Shown piece after piece: positions 1 to 8,917 of a stretch of 64,000 bases of DNA; the stretch's first letter is position 1, and every line of letters starts with the position of its first letter. The stretch covers positions 62,001 through 126,000 of the forward strand of contig JAUNOK010000004.1 of the NCBI GenBank assembly GCA_030537195.1, in the 5' to 3' direction. The translations under genes were made by a program, and so were the position numbers. The notes under the pieces were generated by a model. It saw nothing but the letters and a program-made list of their open reading frames with translations. It was not told the DNA's origin and did not search any database. This DNA comes from Eubacteriales bacterium. GTDB lineage: Bacteria > Bacillota > Clostridia > Lachnospirales > Lachnospiraceae.

Positions 1-363
1 TCTGTACTTGCGAAGGAATGCCCCAACTTTAGTAATTCTTGAATCATTATCTACAGTTACAGCAGCACCTAATTTGCTTGCATTGTCAACCATAGTTCTG
101 AACTTATATATGCGGAAAATCCTTCCATACTGTGTTACCCTTGCCTGTCTGAAAAAAACAGGTCCTGGCGAGTCAAGCCTGATTGCAATCGCAATTATTC
201 CCATCGGAATAATAAGGACTGCCAGCATAATGCCCGCAACAATCACATCAAGGCCTCTTTTCATCTTCAGCCATACCCTGTGCTTCATAAGTATATTGTA
301 GTATTTTCTGACTTCCTTAGTTCTCATCTCATCAGGAAGAAGTCGCCATGGTCTTAATTCCAT
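1..363 (-). CDS. Sugar transferase (undecaprenyl-phosphate sugar phosphotransferase family), 3' end off the window
   Basis: This is the N-terminal 121 codons of a bacterial sugar transferase, the membrane enzyme family that moves a sugar-phosphate from a UDP-sugar to undecaprenyl phosphate to start a surface glycan. The translation shows a charged N-terminus, one hydrophobic segment (about residues 40-63, [20 protein letters not shown]) followed by the family signature [12 protein letters not shown] and then YKFRTMV, the classic cytoplasmic loop of this family. The gene runs off the left edge, so the catalytic end is unseen. It is preceded by the ribosome site GAGGGG. It follows the DegT aminotransferase on the same strand, which suggests both work in making an amino-sugar glycan or N-linked-type glycosylation. 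The exact sugar cannot be told. Confidence 0.9.
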   Translation of the reverse strand, partial: MELRPWRLLPDEMRTKEVRKYYNILMKHRVWLKMKRGLDVIVAGIMLAVLIIPMGIIAIAIRLDSPGPVFFRQARVTQYGRIFRIYKFRTMVDNASKLGAAVTVDNDSRITKVGAFLRKYR

Positions 364-414
364 CGTATCAATCCCCTCTTAAATATTGATGAATAATCAG
401 CAATCAATGTCCGA

Positions 415-1605
415 TTATTTCAATCTGTTAAACTGCTCTATAACATATTCAACCTGCTCATCTGTAAGACATGTGTGCAGAGGAAGTGTTATCTCATTGC
501 GATACATATTATATGAATTAGGAAAATCCTTAATATCAAATCCCATATTCTTATATGCCGTATGCATTGGAAGCGGCTTAAAATGCACATTAGTTGCAAC
601 GCCTGCCTCTGCAAGTCTTGTAATCAGCGCATTACGCTCCTCAACATCCTTTCCAAGAAGTCTTACAAGATACAGATGACCACTTGAAGTATACTCATCT
701 GTAAAATGTTTCATAATATCCACATCATCAGCGCCAATACCTTCTGTGTATCTCTCAATAATATCTCTTCTTCTCTTAAGAAGTCCTGGATATCTCTTAA
801 GCTGCACAAGACCAATAGAAGCCATAATATCAGTCATGTTACATTTGTAATAAGTTCCCTTGATATCATATTCCCATGCACCAAGCTTAGTCTTTGCAAG
901 CGCATCCTTAGACTGTCCGTGAAGTGAGAAAAGCATAATCTGCTTATAGATATCCTCATCATCAATTCCCGGAATAGTTCTCCATGTAAGAGCGCCGCCT
1001 TCTGCTGTTGTAAGATTCTTGACTGCGTGGAATGAAAAGCTTGTAAAATCAGCCTTCATACCGCTCATAATGCCGCCCTCACTTGCACCAAAGCCATGTG
1101 CAGAGTCAGCAACTATAGCTACTCTTCCGATTGCTTCCTGTAACTTATTCCCCGGCTTAAATATATCCTTCTTACTCTCGACAATCTTTCTTATCCTGTC
1201 ATAATCCACCATGACTCCACCAATATCTACAGGTATGACAGCTTTGGTATTCTCATTGATTGCCGCCTCAAGTGCATCATAATCAAGATGATATGTGTCC
1301 TTTTCAACATCAATAAGCACAATCTTTGCATTAACATGTGCAACAACACTTGCAGATGCAGTATAAGTATAAGCCGGCACGATAACTTCATCGCCCTCGC
1401 CTATTCCAAGTAAACGAAGTGCAATCTCAAGACATGCTGTAGCCGAATTAAGACATGCAGCCCTGTTGCAGCCTACAAACTGTGCAATATTTCTTTCAAA
1501 CTCTTTAGTTCTTGGACCTGTTGTAATCCATCCTGATCTGAGTGCCTCAGCAACTGCCTGAATCTCTTCCTCTGTTATATCTGGTGGTGAAAATGAAATA
1601 TTCAT
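415..1605 (-). CDS. DegT/DnrJ/EryC1/StrS-family PLP-dependent sugar aminotransferase
   Basis: A 396-aa PLP aminotransferase of the DegT/DnrJ family, which adds an amino group to a keto-sugar nucleotide. The full family length is present. It shows the N-terminal GWITTGPRTKEFE motif, the PLP-ring Asp167 in ADSAHG, the Schiff-base Lys196 in SFHAVKN followed by TAEGGAL, and the C-terminal domain with NVHFKPLPMHTAYK. This Lys-containing motif with TAEGG resembles the PglE/PseC-type sugar nucleotide 4-aminotransferases. It lies 51 bp upstream of the sugar transferase on the same strand, so both probably contribute to one amino-dideoxy-sugar pathway (inference). Ribosome site GAGGAGA precedes the ATG. 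Confidence 0.93.
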   Translation of the reverse strand: MNISFSPPDITEEEIQAVAEALRSGWITTGPRTKEFERNIAQFVGCNRAACLNSATACLEIALRLLGIGEGDEVIVPAYTYTASASVVAHVNAKIVLIDVEKDTYHLDYDALEAAINENTKAVIPVDIGGVMVDYDRIRKIVESKKDIFKPGNKLQEAIGRVAIVADSAHGFGASEGGIMSGMKADFTSFSFHAVKNLTTAEGGALTWRTIPGIDDEDIYKQIMLFSLHGQSKDALAKTKLGAWEYDIKGTYYKCNMTDIMASIGLVQLKRYPGLLKRRRDIIERYTEGIGADDVDIMKHFTDEYTSSGHLYLVRLLGKDVEERNALITRLAEAGVATNVHFKPLPMHTAYKNMGFDIKDFPNSYNMYRNEITLPLHTCLTDEQVEYVIEQFNRLK

Positions 1606-1673
1606 AATTAATTATCTCCTCTTCGTAGTATATCCAATCCGCAAAACTTATACCCTCGTATCCTCCGATTTTA

Positions 1674-2798
1674 TCACAGACCGCACATTTTATCAATTAA
1701 TTCTCGCCTGCGCCCGTTCTGTGCTATGACAGTTTTTAATTTATCAATATTCTTGGCAGGAACCCACGCCTTTCCTGCATTATAATACTGGTTAATTATC
1801 TTCCAGAATTTCTCTGGAAAACTAAGCAATGCAACAAGCATCTCAAGGTCATCATCATCGATTGGCTTACATCGGTCATATTCATCCACCAGCCTGTATG
1901 CAACATTAATATCCCAATCATGTTTTTCCATTACTTTTCTAAGAAACTGATACAGGTCCACAATCTGACAATCATTGTGACATTTTTCGAAATTAGTAAC
2001 CGCATCACCGCCACTGCCCGCGTCAAGAAAAATGTTATGATAATTGTAACTTCCATGAACAAGCTCATTAGTATGCTCCATCCGGTCAAATCTTGCATCA
2101 AACATTTCAGATTGTACCGAGTCACTGGCAGCAAGTGCCTCCCTGTAAAATCCATCTATTGCAGCAAGTGCTATCTGTTCAAATTCATTCTTTTTCTTCT
2201 TGCCCCTCATATAATTGGCAGCCTTCTTAATCTCTTTCGTATGTCTGTCAAGATTCTGCCTTATTCCTGTTCCTTTATCAAATTTCACATATATGCTCCG
2301 TCCACAGCTCTCACTTGCAATCAGCTCTGCATTCTGGCATTCATCTTCCGTCTCAGCAAGCGCCATGCACTCCCACTGTCTCATAACATTCTGTCCAGCA
2401 TCATCACAGACATATTTAACGCCTTTGGAAGATACTACATTTAAACAAATATGTAATCTTGCCAGCGTCTTTACCGCCTCCGTTACATCATCCACAGATT
2501 TTACATCACATTCTCTTCCCCCGAACCAGTTCTTTACTACATATCTGCGTCCATCATCCCCTGTTGTAAACAAATTGCCATCCTGATTTCTTATATATGT
2601 ATCGACACTTTCAAATCCAGCCTCACAGACCGCATTAGTTACAGCCTCGTCGCGGTAATAAAACCCATCATTTCTTGTACACTCAAGAAAAAGCCGGCAT
2701 CCTGTATCAGTAAACAGAATTACACCTCCACGCCCCTTAATCATCTTCTTAACCTGCATATCATAAGCCTTAAGACATTCCAATGATTTATCGTTCAT
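1674..2798 (-). CDS. CotS-family spore coat protein / kinase-fold phosphotransferase
   Basis: A 374-aa protein of the CotS/aminoglycoside-phosphotransferase fold. The catalytic-loop-like HGSYNYHNIFLD (about residues 247-258) followed by NFEKCHNDCQIVDLYQFLRK is the hallmark of the CotS/YutH group found in sporulating Firmicutes. The usual kinase HxDxxxxN becomes HGSYNYHN, so a canonical catalytic Asp is not obvious. The acidic DLYQFLRKVME stretch after it is typical of CotS proteins. Members are spore coat proteins in Bacillus, and their substrates, if any, are unknown. It starts at an ATG preceded by GGGGGAGATT. A 7-bp inverted repeat (CAGACGT at 2825-2831, ACGTCTG at 2849-2855) sits in its 5' leader and may be regulatory. 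Confidence 0.8.
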   Translation of the reverse strand: MNDKSLECLKAYDMQVKKMIKGRGGVILFTDTGCRLFLECTRNDGFYYRDEAVTNAVCEAGFESVDTYIRNQDGNLFTTGDDGRRYVVKNWFGGRECDVKSVDDVTEAVKTLARLHICLNVVSSKGVKYVCDDAGQNVMRQWECMALAETEDECQNAELIASESCGRSIYVKFDKGTGIRQNLDRHTKEIKKAANYMRGKKKKNEFEQIALAAIDGFYREALAASDSVQSEMFDARFDRMEHTNELVHGSYNYHNIFLDAGSGGDAVTNFEKCHNDCQIVDLYQFLRKVMEKHDWDINVAYRLVDEYDRCKPIDDDDLEMLVALLSFPEKFWKIINQYYNAGKAWVPAKNIDKLKTVIAQNGRRRELIDKMCGL

Positions 2799-2912
2799 AA
2801 TCTCCCCCGTTTCTGTACTTGATACAGACGTCTTCTGCTCACACGTCTACGTCTGCCTTATCTTATGAAATTAACCGCGCCTATATTCCTTAGAATTAAC
2901 ATAATCATCATC

Positions 2913-2962
2913 TTGATGAAAATGTATTTTTTCCTTATAATACATAGATGTGAACTTCACAT
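2913..2962 (+). promoter_or_regulatory. cca promoter with palindrome at the predicted start site
   Basis: A good sigma-A promoter: TTGATG at 2913-2918, 17-bp spacer, TATAAT at 2936-2941. A perfect 7-1-7 palindrome, ATGTGAACTTCACAT, lies at 2948-2962, where transcription should start. It could be an operator for an unknown regulator. Confidence 0.65.
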
Positions 2963-2994
2963 TTGAACCAGATTATTAATAGCAGGGGGATATT

Positions 2995-4248
2995 ATGCCT
3001 GAGAATTACAACATAGACATGCCTGAAGCAGTCAGAAATATCATACATACAATAGAAGAACACGGCTTTAAAGCCTATGCTGTTGGCGGCTGTATAAGAG
3101 ACAGTATTCTTGGACGCACACCTGATGACTGGGATATAACAACTTCTGCTGTTCCCGAACAGGTTAAATCCTTTTTTAGAAGAACAATTGATACCGGAAT
3201 CGTTCACGGCACCGTAACAGTAATGGTAGACAAGACAGGCTACGAAGTTACTACATACAGAATTGATGGTGAATACGAAGATGGACGTCATCCTAAGTCT
3301 GTCGAATTCTCTGACCGCCTTGTTGACGACCTGTGCCGTCGTGATTTTACAATAAATGCTATGGCATACAATGAAACTGATGGATTTGTTGATGAATTTA
3401 ACGGACTTGGCGACCTTGATGCGAAGATAATCCGCTGCGTAGGTGAACCTAAGCAAAGATTCACCGAAGATGCACTCAGAATGATGCGCGCGATAAGATT
3501 TTCTGCACAGCTTGGATTCACCATTCATGCCGATACATGGAAGGCAATCAAAGAACTGGCTCCTACTATCAGCAAGATAAGTATGGAACGTGTTCATGTT
3601 GAGCTTGGCAAAACACTTATGTCTGCACATCCTGATTATGTTGCAGAATATTCAGAAGCAGGGCTTTTTGAGCCGATTCTTCCAGTTATTGATAACGCGT
3701 TAAAGAGCCGCTACAATAAGAAGATTCTTGCTATACTCCGCCATGTACCGGATAATATATATCTTCGTTATGCAGCACTTTTTATAACATCAACTCCTGA
3801 GGAAGCAGCCCATACGCTCCGTGACCTTAAGATGGATAACAAAACAATTGACACAGTATCAAAGCTTGTGAAATTATCTAAGATTGATATAGAAGAAACT
3901 GAACCGGCCGTGCGTACTGCCCTTAACCAGTATGGCAGAGATTTCCTGCCTCTGTGGCATGAACTTATGATGGCCGTAATTCAGGCCTCTGAAGATATTA
4001 CAGGAATAAGCAACCCTGCAAAAGTAAAGCATCTGCTCACATTAAAGCGTCTTGGAACAGATATTCTTGCACGCGGTGACTGCTTTACAATAAAAGACCT
4101 CGATATATCGGGCAACGACCTTATTGAGTATGGTCTTGCGGGACATGAGATTGGCGAAACACTAAAAGCCCTTCTTGATATAGTAATAGAGAACCCTAAG
4201 CTCAATGACAAAGCAACACTGATTGCAATGATAGAACATATCAAATAA
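2995..4248 (+). CDS. cca: CCA tRNA nucleotidyltransferase
   Basis: A 417-aa class II CCA-adding enzyme, which builds or repairs the 3' CCA end of tRNAs using CTP and ATP. The nucleotidyltransferase head has GGCIRDSILG (31-40) and the metal-binding Asp45/Asp47 in DDWDITT. Next come the RRDFTINAMAYN motif (about residue 113) that fixes the sugar and base, and the RNA- and ATP-binding block with RFTEDALRMMRAIRFSAQLGF. The tail is the alpha-helical body and tail domain. The start is supported by the ribosome site AGGGGGA 7 nt before the ATG. It is a single-gene transcript between an upstream promoter and a bidirectional terminator shared with proS. Confidence 0.96.
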   Translation: MPENYNIDMPEAVRNIIHTIEEHGFKAYAVGGCIRDSILGRTPDDWDITTSAVPEQVKSFFRRTIDTGIVHGTVTVMVDKTGYEVTTYRIDGEYEDGRHPKSVEFSDRLVDDLCRRDFTINAMAYNETDGFVDEFNGLGDLDAKIIRCVGEPKQRFTEDALRMMRAIRFSAQLGFTIHADTWKAIKELAPTISKISMERVHVELGKTLMSAHPDYVAEYSEAGLFEPILPVIDNALKSRYNKKILAILRHVPDNIYLRYAALFITSTPEEAAHTLRDLKMDNKTIDTVSKLVKLSKIDIEETEPAVRTALNQYGRDFLPLWHELMMAVIQASEDITGISNPAKVKHLLTLKRLGTDILARGDCFTIKDLDISGNDLIEYGLAGHEIGETLKALLDIVIENPKLNDKATLIAMIEHIK

Positions 4249-4259
4249 CATAAGCATAA

Positions 4260-4305
4260 AATAGCCCTCACCGGTTGCCTCCTGGCAGATCCGATGAGGG
4301 TTATT
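4260..4305. terminator. Bidirectional terminator between cca and proS
   Basis: Inverted repeat AATAGCCCTCACCGG (4260-4274) and CCGATGAGGGTTATT (4291-4305), one G-U pair, 16-nt loop, with T-rich sequence on both sides. It lies between convergent genes. Confidence 0.85.
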
Positions 4306-4324
4306 ATAATTAATACTTCTTAAA

Positions 4325-5764
4325 TTAATATGCCTTACCCCAGTAAACCATAGCCTTAGCTGGCTTACCGCAGCATACGCACACATCACTTAACTTCTCC
4401 TGTGCGAATGGCATACATCTTGATGTACATGTAGTATCTTCCTTAATCTTGTCCTCACAAGCCTGGTCTCCACACCACATAGCCTTGATGAATCCAGCCT
4501 TATTAGCTGCTGTATCCTTGAATTCATCATAATTAAGAGCTGTGTATGTATGAGCATCTCTGTGAGCTCTTGCTCTCTCAAGCATATCCTTCTGGATAGT
4601 ATCAAGAATTTCAGGAATCTTGTCTGCAAGCTCATCGATAGATACTGTAATCTTCTCTCTTGTATCACGACGAACAATAACAGCCTGATTAGCTTCGATA
4701 TCTCTTGGTCCCATCTCAACTCTTACAGGAATACCACGCATTTCCTGCTCAGAGAACTTCCAGCCTGGATTCTTATCTGAATCATCAACCTTAACACGAA
4801 GTCCTGCTGCCTTAAGAGTCTGGCCAACTTCGTAAGCCTTATCAAGAACTCCAGCCTTCTTCTGCATAATAGGAATAACATCAACCTGAACAGGTGCAAC
4901 CTTAGGTGGAAGCACAAGTCCTGAATCATCACCGTGAGTCATGATAACAGCACCAATAAGTCTTGTTGTTGTTCCCCATGAAGTCTGATGAACATATTTT
5001 AACTTATTATCCTTGTCTGTGTACTGGATACCAAATGCTTTGGCAAATCCATCACCAAAGTTATGGCTTGTACCTGACTGGAGAGCCTTACCATCATGCA
5101 TAAGAGCCTCAATAGTATAAGTAGCCTCTGCTCCTGCGAACTTCTCCTTATCAGTCTTACGTCCCTTAATTACAGGAATTGCAAGAACTTCCTCACAGAA
5201 GTCAGCGTAAAGGTTAAGCATCTGCTGTGTACGTGCCTCAGCCTCTTCTGCTGTAGCATGTGCTGTATGTCCTTCCTGCCATAAGAACTCTCTTGAACGA
5301 AGGAAAGGTCTTGTCTCCTTCTCCCATCTTACAACTGAACACCACTGGTTGTATACCTTTGGTAAATCTCTGTATGACTGTATCTCGTCTTTATAGAAAT
5401 CACAGAAAAGTGTCTCTGATGTAGGTCTTACACACATTCTTTCCTGAAGTGGATTAAGTCCGCCATAAGTTACCCATGCAACTTCCGGTGCAAATCCTTC
5501 TACATGATCCTTCTCAACTTCAAGAAGGCTCTCTGGAATGAACATTGGAAGATAAACATTCTCAACACCAGTTTCCTTGAATCTTCTGTCCATCTCATTC
5601 TTAATATTTTCCCAGATTGCATATCCAGCTGGCTTAAAAATCATGCATCCCTTGACGCTTGAGTAAGACATAAGCTCTGCCTTCTTACACACATCTGTGT
5701 ACCACTGAGCGAAATCCTCTTTCATGGATGTAATCGCTTCTACTAATTTCTTATCTTCTGCCAT
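4325..5764 (-). CDS. proS: Proline--tRNA ligase (short, archaeal/eukaryal-type)
   Basis: A 479-aa prolyl-tRNA synthetase that charges tRNA-Pro. The length, the lack of the bacterial editing (INS) domain and the zinc-type C-terminus ([23 protein letters not shown], then [17 protein letters not shown] at the end) identify the type 3 or eukaryal-like ProRS common in Clostridia. Class II motifs are visible: [21 protein letters not shown] (motif 2, about residues 148-168) and the [10 protein letters not shown] proline-pocket motif. The start ATG follows AAAGAGGTATATT. Paired GC-rich hairpins lie in the 93-bp gap upstream. Confidence 0.96.
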   Translation of the reverse strand: MAEDKKLVEAITSMKEDFAQWYTDVCKKAELMSYSSVKGCMIFKPAGYAIWENIKNEMDRRFKETGVENVYLPMFIPESLLEVEKDHVEGFAPEVAWVTYGGLNPLQERMCVRPTSETLFCDFYKDEIQSYRDLPKVYNQWCSVVRWEKETRPFLRSREFLWQEGHTAHATAEEAEARTQQMLNLYADFCEEVLAIPVIKGRKTDKEKFAGAEATYTIEALMHDGKALQSGTSHNFGDGFAKAFGIQYTDKDNKLKYVHQTSWGTTTRLIGAVIMTHGDDSGLVLPPKVAPVQVDVIPIMQKKAGVLDKAYEVGQTLKAAGLRVKVDDSDKNPGWKFSEQEMRGIPVRVEMGPRDIEANQAVIVRRDTREKITVSIDELADKIPEILDTIQKDMLERARAHRDAHTYTALNYDEFKDTAANKAGFIKAMWCGDQACEDKIKEDTTCTSRCMPFAQEKLSDVCVCCGKPAKAMVYWGKAY

Positions 5765-5813
5765 AATATACCTCTTTCTATGACATTACAGGTCCGCTTT
5801 CCACGAATCCTGA

Positions 5814-5853
5814 TGCGAATACCGCTTCGCATTGTCCGCCTGCCATTGGCGGC
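5814..5853. repeat. Two adjacent GC-rich hairpins upstream of proS
   Basis: TGCGAA (5814-5819) pairs with TTCGCA (5826-5831), and CCGCC (5836-5840) pairs with GGCGG (5848-5852). They lie in the short gap between the AI-2E-family gene and proS, both on the minus strand. They could be a terminator-like or processing element, since there is no T run after them. No T-box motif is visible here. Confidence 0.4.
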
Positions 5854-5857
5854 ACCT

Positions 5858-6928
5858 CTAGAGTTTATCATGTTCTAAAATGCTTTTCAAGTAAAGAACA
5901 AGTGCTTTTATCGTACAATATGATATTGGACCGAGAATAAATCCGACAACACCATACACAAGTATCCCGATATATATAACCGCAAGCATTGTAAATGGCG
6001 CAATCCCCATCCTGTCGCCCATGCATTTTGACTCCATAATCTCCCTCACAAAATAAGTGATAATATACAGAACCACAAGAATAACCGCATTTTTCACATG
6101 CCCGAAAAGCAGGCTTCCCACAGCCCACGGTATCAGCACCGTTCCCGTACCAAATATCGGAAGCGCATCAATAATACCCGTCAGCACGCCAAGAAGAATC
6201 GCATACTGATTTCCTATTATTAAAAATGCGGTGGAGCACAGCACCATATTAATCGACATTATAATAAGCTGTACCCTGAAATATACATTTATCAAATTAC
6301 GAAGCCCCACATGCACCGCCCCGACCTCATCCTTAAATATAGTATTTTCCCGCCAGCTTCTGTATTTTTCCATTCCAGCTGCCGCATATATCGTTCCAAT
6401 AAAGCACACCACAAGTCCGGCAACTGCCATAACACACCATGTTATAACCGGAACTGAATGTTTCCTCATAATTGTAAAGAACATCTGCTGCCCATCACCA
6501 TCTATAATTATGCCTTTACATTTTTCAAAAAATGCGTAACTGCAGCCTTCTTTTAACTTAATCCAGCCATCAATGCGGCAGCACACCAGCCTGAACTGCC
6601 CGTCAAGGCTGTTGAGATTGTCATCGAAATTAGCAATGAAATTCTTAAGTTCCCGAAACGCCATGTAACCGACATACAGCAGCACTGAAAGAATGATAAG
6701 CGTCACTATTGTTACAACTATACTCGCGGCAAGCGTCTTTTTCTCTCTTAAAAGTTTCGCCAGCCCCACTATCGGCTTCTGAAGCAGCACCGCAAAACAG
6801 AATGCAAGCATGAACGGCCACACATAATAGAAAAGTACCTTGAATATAAAGAAAACTACCGCAATAATAACCGCACTTCCCACAAGCAGCGTCAGCCGCT
6901 TCCTGAAACTCCATACATTTTCACTCAT
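5858..6928 (-). CDS. AI-2E family transporter / YtvI-type permease
   Basis: A 356-aa polytopic membrane protein of the AI-2E exporter (PF01594, formerly UPF0118) family. It has about eight membrane segments: two near the N-terminus, one after LREKKTL, and the remainder after residue 165. The family motif IIDALPIFGTGTVLIPWA (about residues 260-277) is present. Clostridial members resemble the sporulation membrane protein YtvI, and substrates of this subgroup are not established. I chose the ATG at 6928 (MSENVW), which is preceded by GAGGTGG, over an in-frame GTG at 6940. It lies just upstream of proS on the same strand. Confidence 0.85.
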   Translation of the reverse strand: MSENVWSFRKRLTLLVGSAVIIAVVFFIFKVLFYYVWPFMLAFCFAVLLQKPIVGLAKLLREKKTLAASIVVTIVTLIILSVLLYVGYMAFRELKNFIANFDDNLNSLDGQFRLVCCRIDGWIKLKEGCSYAFFEKCKGIIIDGDGQQMFFTIMRKHSVPVITWCVMAVAGLVVCFIGTIYAAAGMEKYRSWRENTIFKDEVGAVHVGLRNLINVYFRVQLIIMSINMVLCSTAFLIIGNQYAILLGVLTGIIDALPIFGTGTVLIPWAVGSLLFGHVKNAVILVVLYIITYFVREIMESKCMGDRMGIAPFTMLAVIYIGILVYGVVGFILGPISYCTIKALVLYLKSILEHDKL

Positions 6929-7061
6929 ATGCCACCTCACACCTGCTAATTCTTATCGTTTAATTAGTGTGTGCGTGGCGGGTGCATTTATTCGCCGAAT
7001 GTTGTTGATTAATTATTAAAACAACTGTATTCTTAATAAAAACATTAAAAAGGACAAACCA

Positions 7062-7736
7062 ATGCTTAATATAATACACGAAACTAAAGACATTATTATA
7101 GTGAATAAACCAGCCGGACAGCTATCCCAGGGTGCGAAAGGATTTGATTTGGACCTTGTAAGCGAAGTTATGACTTACAACGCTTCACAGGGAAAGCCTG
7201 CATATGCAGCAATAATCAACCGCCTTGACCGGCCGGTTTCAGGACTTGTGCTTATTGCAAAGAATAAGTCTGCAGCAGCAAAGTATTCCACACTAATGCA
7301 GAAGGATGGCGGTTTTAATAAACAATATGAAGCTTTAATATGTGGAAAACTATCCGAACCAAAAGGAACCTTTGTGGATTATTTGAAGAAAGATGGAAGA
7401 ACCAACACATCAGCCATAGTCCCATCCGACGACGCCGCTAATGATAAAGAAGCAAAGCTTTCAAAACTTGAATATGAAGTGATATCTTATGATGAAGTTA
7501 AAGACATTACACATGTAAAAATACATCTGATTACCGGCAGACATCACCAGATAAGAGTTCAGTTTGCAAGCCGCAGACATCCGCTTGTTGGTGATTATAA
7601 ATACGCCACTGCTGATTGCGGCATGGATAACACCGTTAAAGCAGTGGCACTTAAAAGAAACCAGATTGCGCTGTGTGCAGTTTCACTTACTGTTGATAAT
7701 AAAACTTACAGTGTTGCGCCTGAGTTTTTGATTTGA
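7062..7736 (+). CDS. RluA-family RNA pseudouridine synthase
   Basis: A 224-aa stand-alone RluA-type pseudouridine synthase, which isomerises uridine in rRNA or tRNA. The catalytic Asp56 lies in INRLDRPVSGLVLIAKN. IHLITGRHHQIRVQFASR (the conserved R-x-H-Q-I-R block) and HPLVGDYKY follow. There is no N-terminal S4 domain, so the target site cannot be predicted. Lys16-Pro17 in VVNKPAG is the typical start of the fold. The ribosome site AAAAAGGACAA precedes the ATG. It is divergent from the AI-2E gene. Confidence 0.92.
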   Translation: MLNIIHETKDIIIVNKPAGQLSQGAKGFDLDLVSEVMTYNASQGKPAYAAIINRLDRPVSGLVLIAKNKSAAAKYSTLMQKDGGFNKQYEALICGKLSEPKGTFVDYLKKDGRTNTSAIVPSDDAANDKEAKLSKLEYEVISYDEVKDITHVKIHLITGRHHQIRVQFASRRHPLVGDYKYATADCGMDNTVKAVALKRNQIALCAVSLTVDNKTYSVAPEFLI

Positions 7737-8198
7737 TGACACGTTGCATTTTTTACTTTCGGACTTTTATATGTAATTCGTGGACGTACCGTCCAATATT
7801 TTGCTGATAAAGTCCAACCATTTACAGCCTGCGTCCAATAACCTACGCAACAAGCATTCTGCGCACACTTAGTAGGTTTACTGTGTGCCATTCTAACGCT
7901 CATACCTTGTTAAAAACCTACGAAACACTTCTCTTATTATAATTTCGTAGGTTAATTAGCGCATAAACCAGCAAAATAGCTACTTGAAACAAGGAAAAAG
8001 ACCTACGAAAAGAATGTATCTGCATCTTTTCGTAGGTCTTTAACAAAATTCAAGGTGGTTTGCGGTCAAAAAACACCCACTAATCTACACATTATCAGTC
8101 AATTAGTATGCTATCAGCCGATACTCCATCTGCAAGGCTTCAAAAACCATGCTTCCGACCAATAATCAACCTGACAAACAGCCAGTTTCCCATTCACT
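7737..8198. other. 462-bp gene-free region with clustered CCTACG/CGTAGG hairpins
   Basis: No credible gene is seen here. The region holds three hairpins. Hairpin 1 is GCACAC at 7863-7868 with GTGTGC at 7883-7888. Hairpin 2 is AACCTACGAAA at 7915-7925 with its exact complement at 7943-7953. Hairpin 3 is a perfect 17-bp stem, AAAGACCTACGAAAAGA, at 7997-8013 and 8025-8041, with an 11-nt loop. The core CCTACG occurs at 7852, 7918 and 8002, and GTAGG is in each opposite arm. Hairpin 3 may serve as terminator for the flanking convergent genes, but the repeated core goes beyond that need. It may be an RNA element or a degraded repeat family. Confidence 0.6.
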
Positions 8199-8888
8199 TT
8201 ACATCTTAAATCTATATCCCACACCCCATATTGTCTCAATATACTGAGGTTTGCTTGTATCAAGCTCAATCTTTTCTCTGATTTTCTTGATGTGGACAGT
8301 TACAGTTGCGATGTCACCGATTGAATCCATATCCCAGATTTCCTTGAAAAGTTCTTCCTTAGTGAAGACATGGTTAGGATTCTCAGCAAGGAATGTAAGA
8401 AGGTCGAATTCCTTTGTTGTAAATGGCTTCTCCTCACCATTAACAAATACTCTTCTTGCTGTCTTATCAATCTTAATTCCTCTGATTTCAATAATATTAT
8501 TATTGTGCTTAGAATTGCTTACAAGTCTGTCATATCTTGCAAGATGTGCCTTAACTCTTGCAACAAGCTCGCTAGGACTGAATGGCTTGGTCATGTAATC
8601 ATCTGCTCCGACTCCAAGACCTCTTATCTTATCAATATCTTCCTTCTTGGCTGATACCATGATGATAGGAATATCCTTCACTTCTCTTACCTGCTTGCAT
8701 ATCTCGAAACCATCAGTTCCAGGAAGCATGATATCGAGGATACACATATCAATATCCTCATGCAGTGCAGCTGCAAGTCCGCTTGTTCCATCATTACATA
8801 CCTCAACCTCATATCCGTTAAGTTCAAGGTAATCCTTCTCAATATCTGCAATACTCTCTTCATCTTCTACAATTAATATCTTGCTCAT
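8199..8888 (-). CDS. OmpR/PhoB-family response regulator
   Basis: A 229-aa response regulator: receiver domain (MSKILIVEDEE, phospho-acceptor Asp52 in CILDIMLPGTDG, Lys in MVSAKKEDIDK) and a C-terminal winged-helix DNA-binding domain (TKEFDLLTFLAENPNHVFTKEEL, VTVHIKKIREKI, YIETIWGVGYRFKM). I chose the ATG at 8888, preceded by AAAGGGGA. An upstream ATG at 8918 overlaps the kinase stop codon and would add ten poor residues. The kinase gene lies directly upstream on the same strand, so the two form a two-component system. The kinase-first order is less usual than regulator-first. The stimulus is unknown. Confidence 0.95.
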   Translation of the reverse strand: MSKILIVEDEESIADIEKDYLELNGYEVEVCNDGTSGLAAALHEDIDMCILDIMLPGTDGFEICKQVREVKDIPIIMVSAKKEDIDKIRGLGVGADDYMTKPFSPSELVARVKAHLARYDRLVSNSKHNNNIIEIRGIKIDKTARRVFVNGEEKPFTTKEFDLLTFLAENPNHVFTKEELFKEIWDMDSIGDIATVTVHIKKIREKIELDTSKPQYIETIWGVGYRFKM

Positions 8889-8917
8889 AGTTAGTAGTCC
8901 CCTTTCGTGTAGTTTCA

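Noticed and set aside
5765..5857. T-box or other riboswitch upstream of proS
   Set aside because: The gap is only 93 bp and lacks specifier or antiterminator motifs. Only two simple hairpins are visible.
7706..7903. 65-aa minus-strand open frame in the hairpin-rich gap
   Set aside because: It overlaps the end of the pseudouridine synthase gene, lacks a ribosome site and has an amino acid composition untypical of a protein here.
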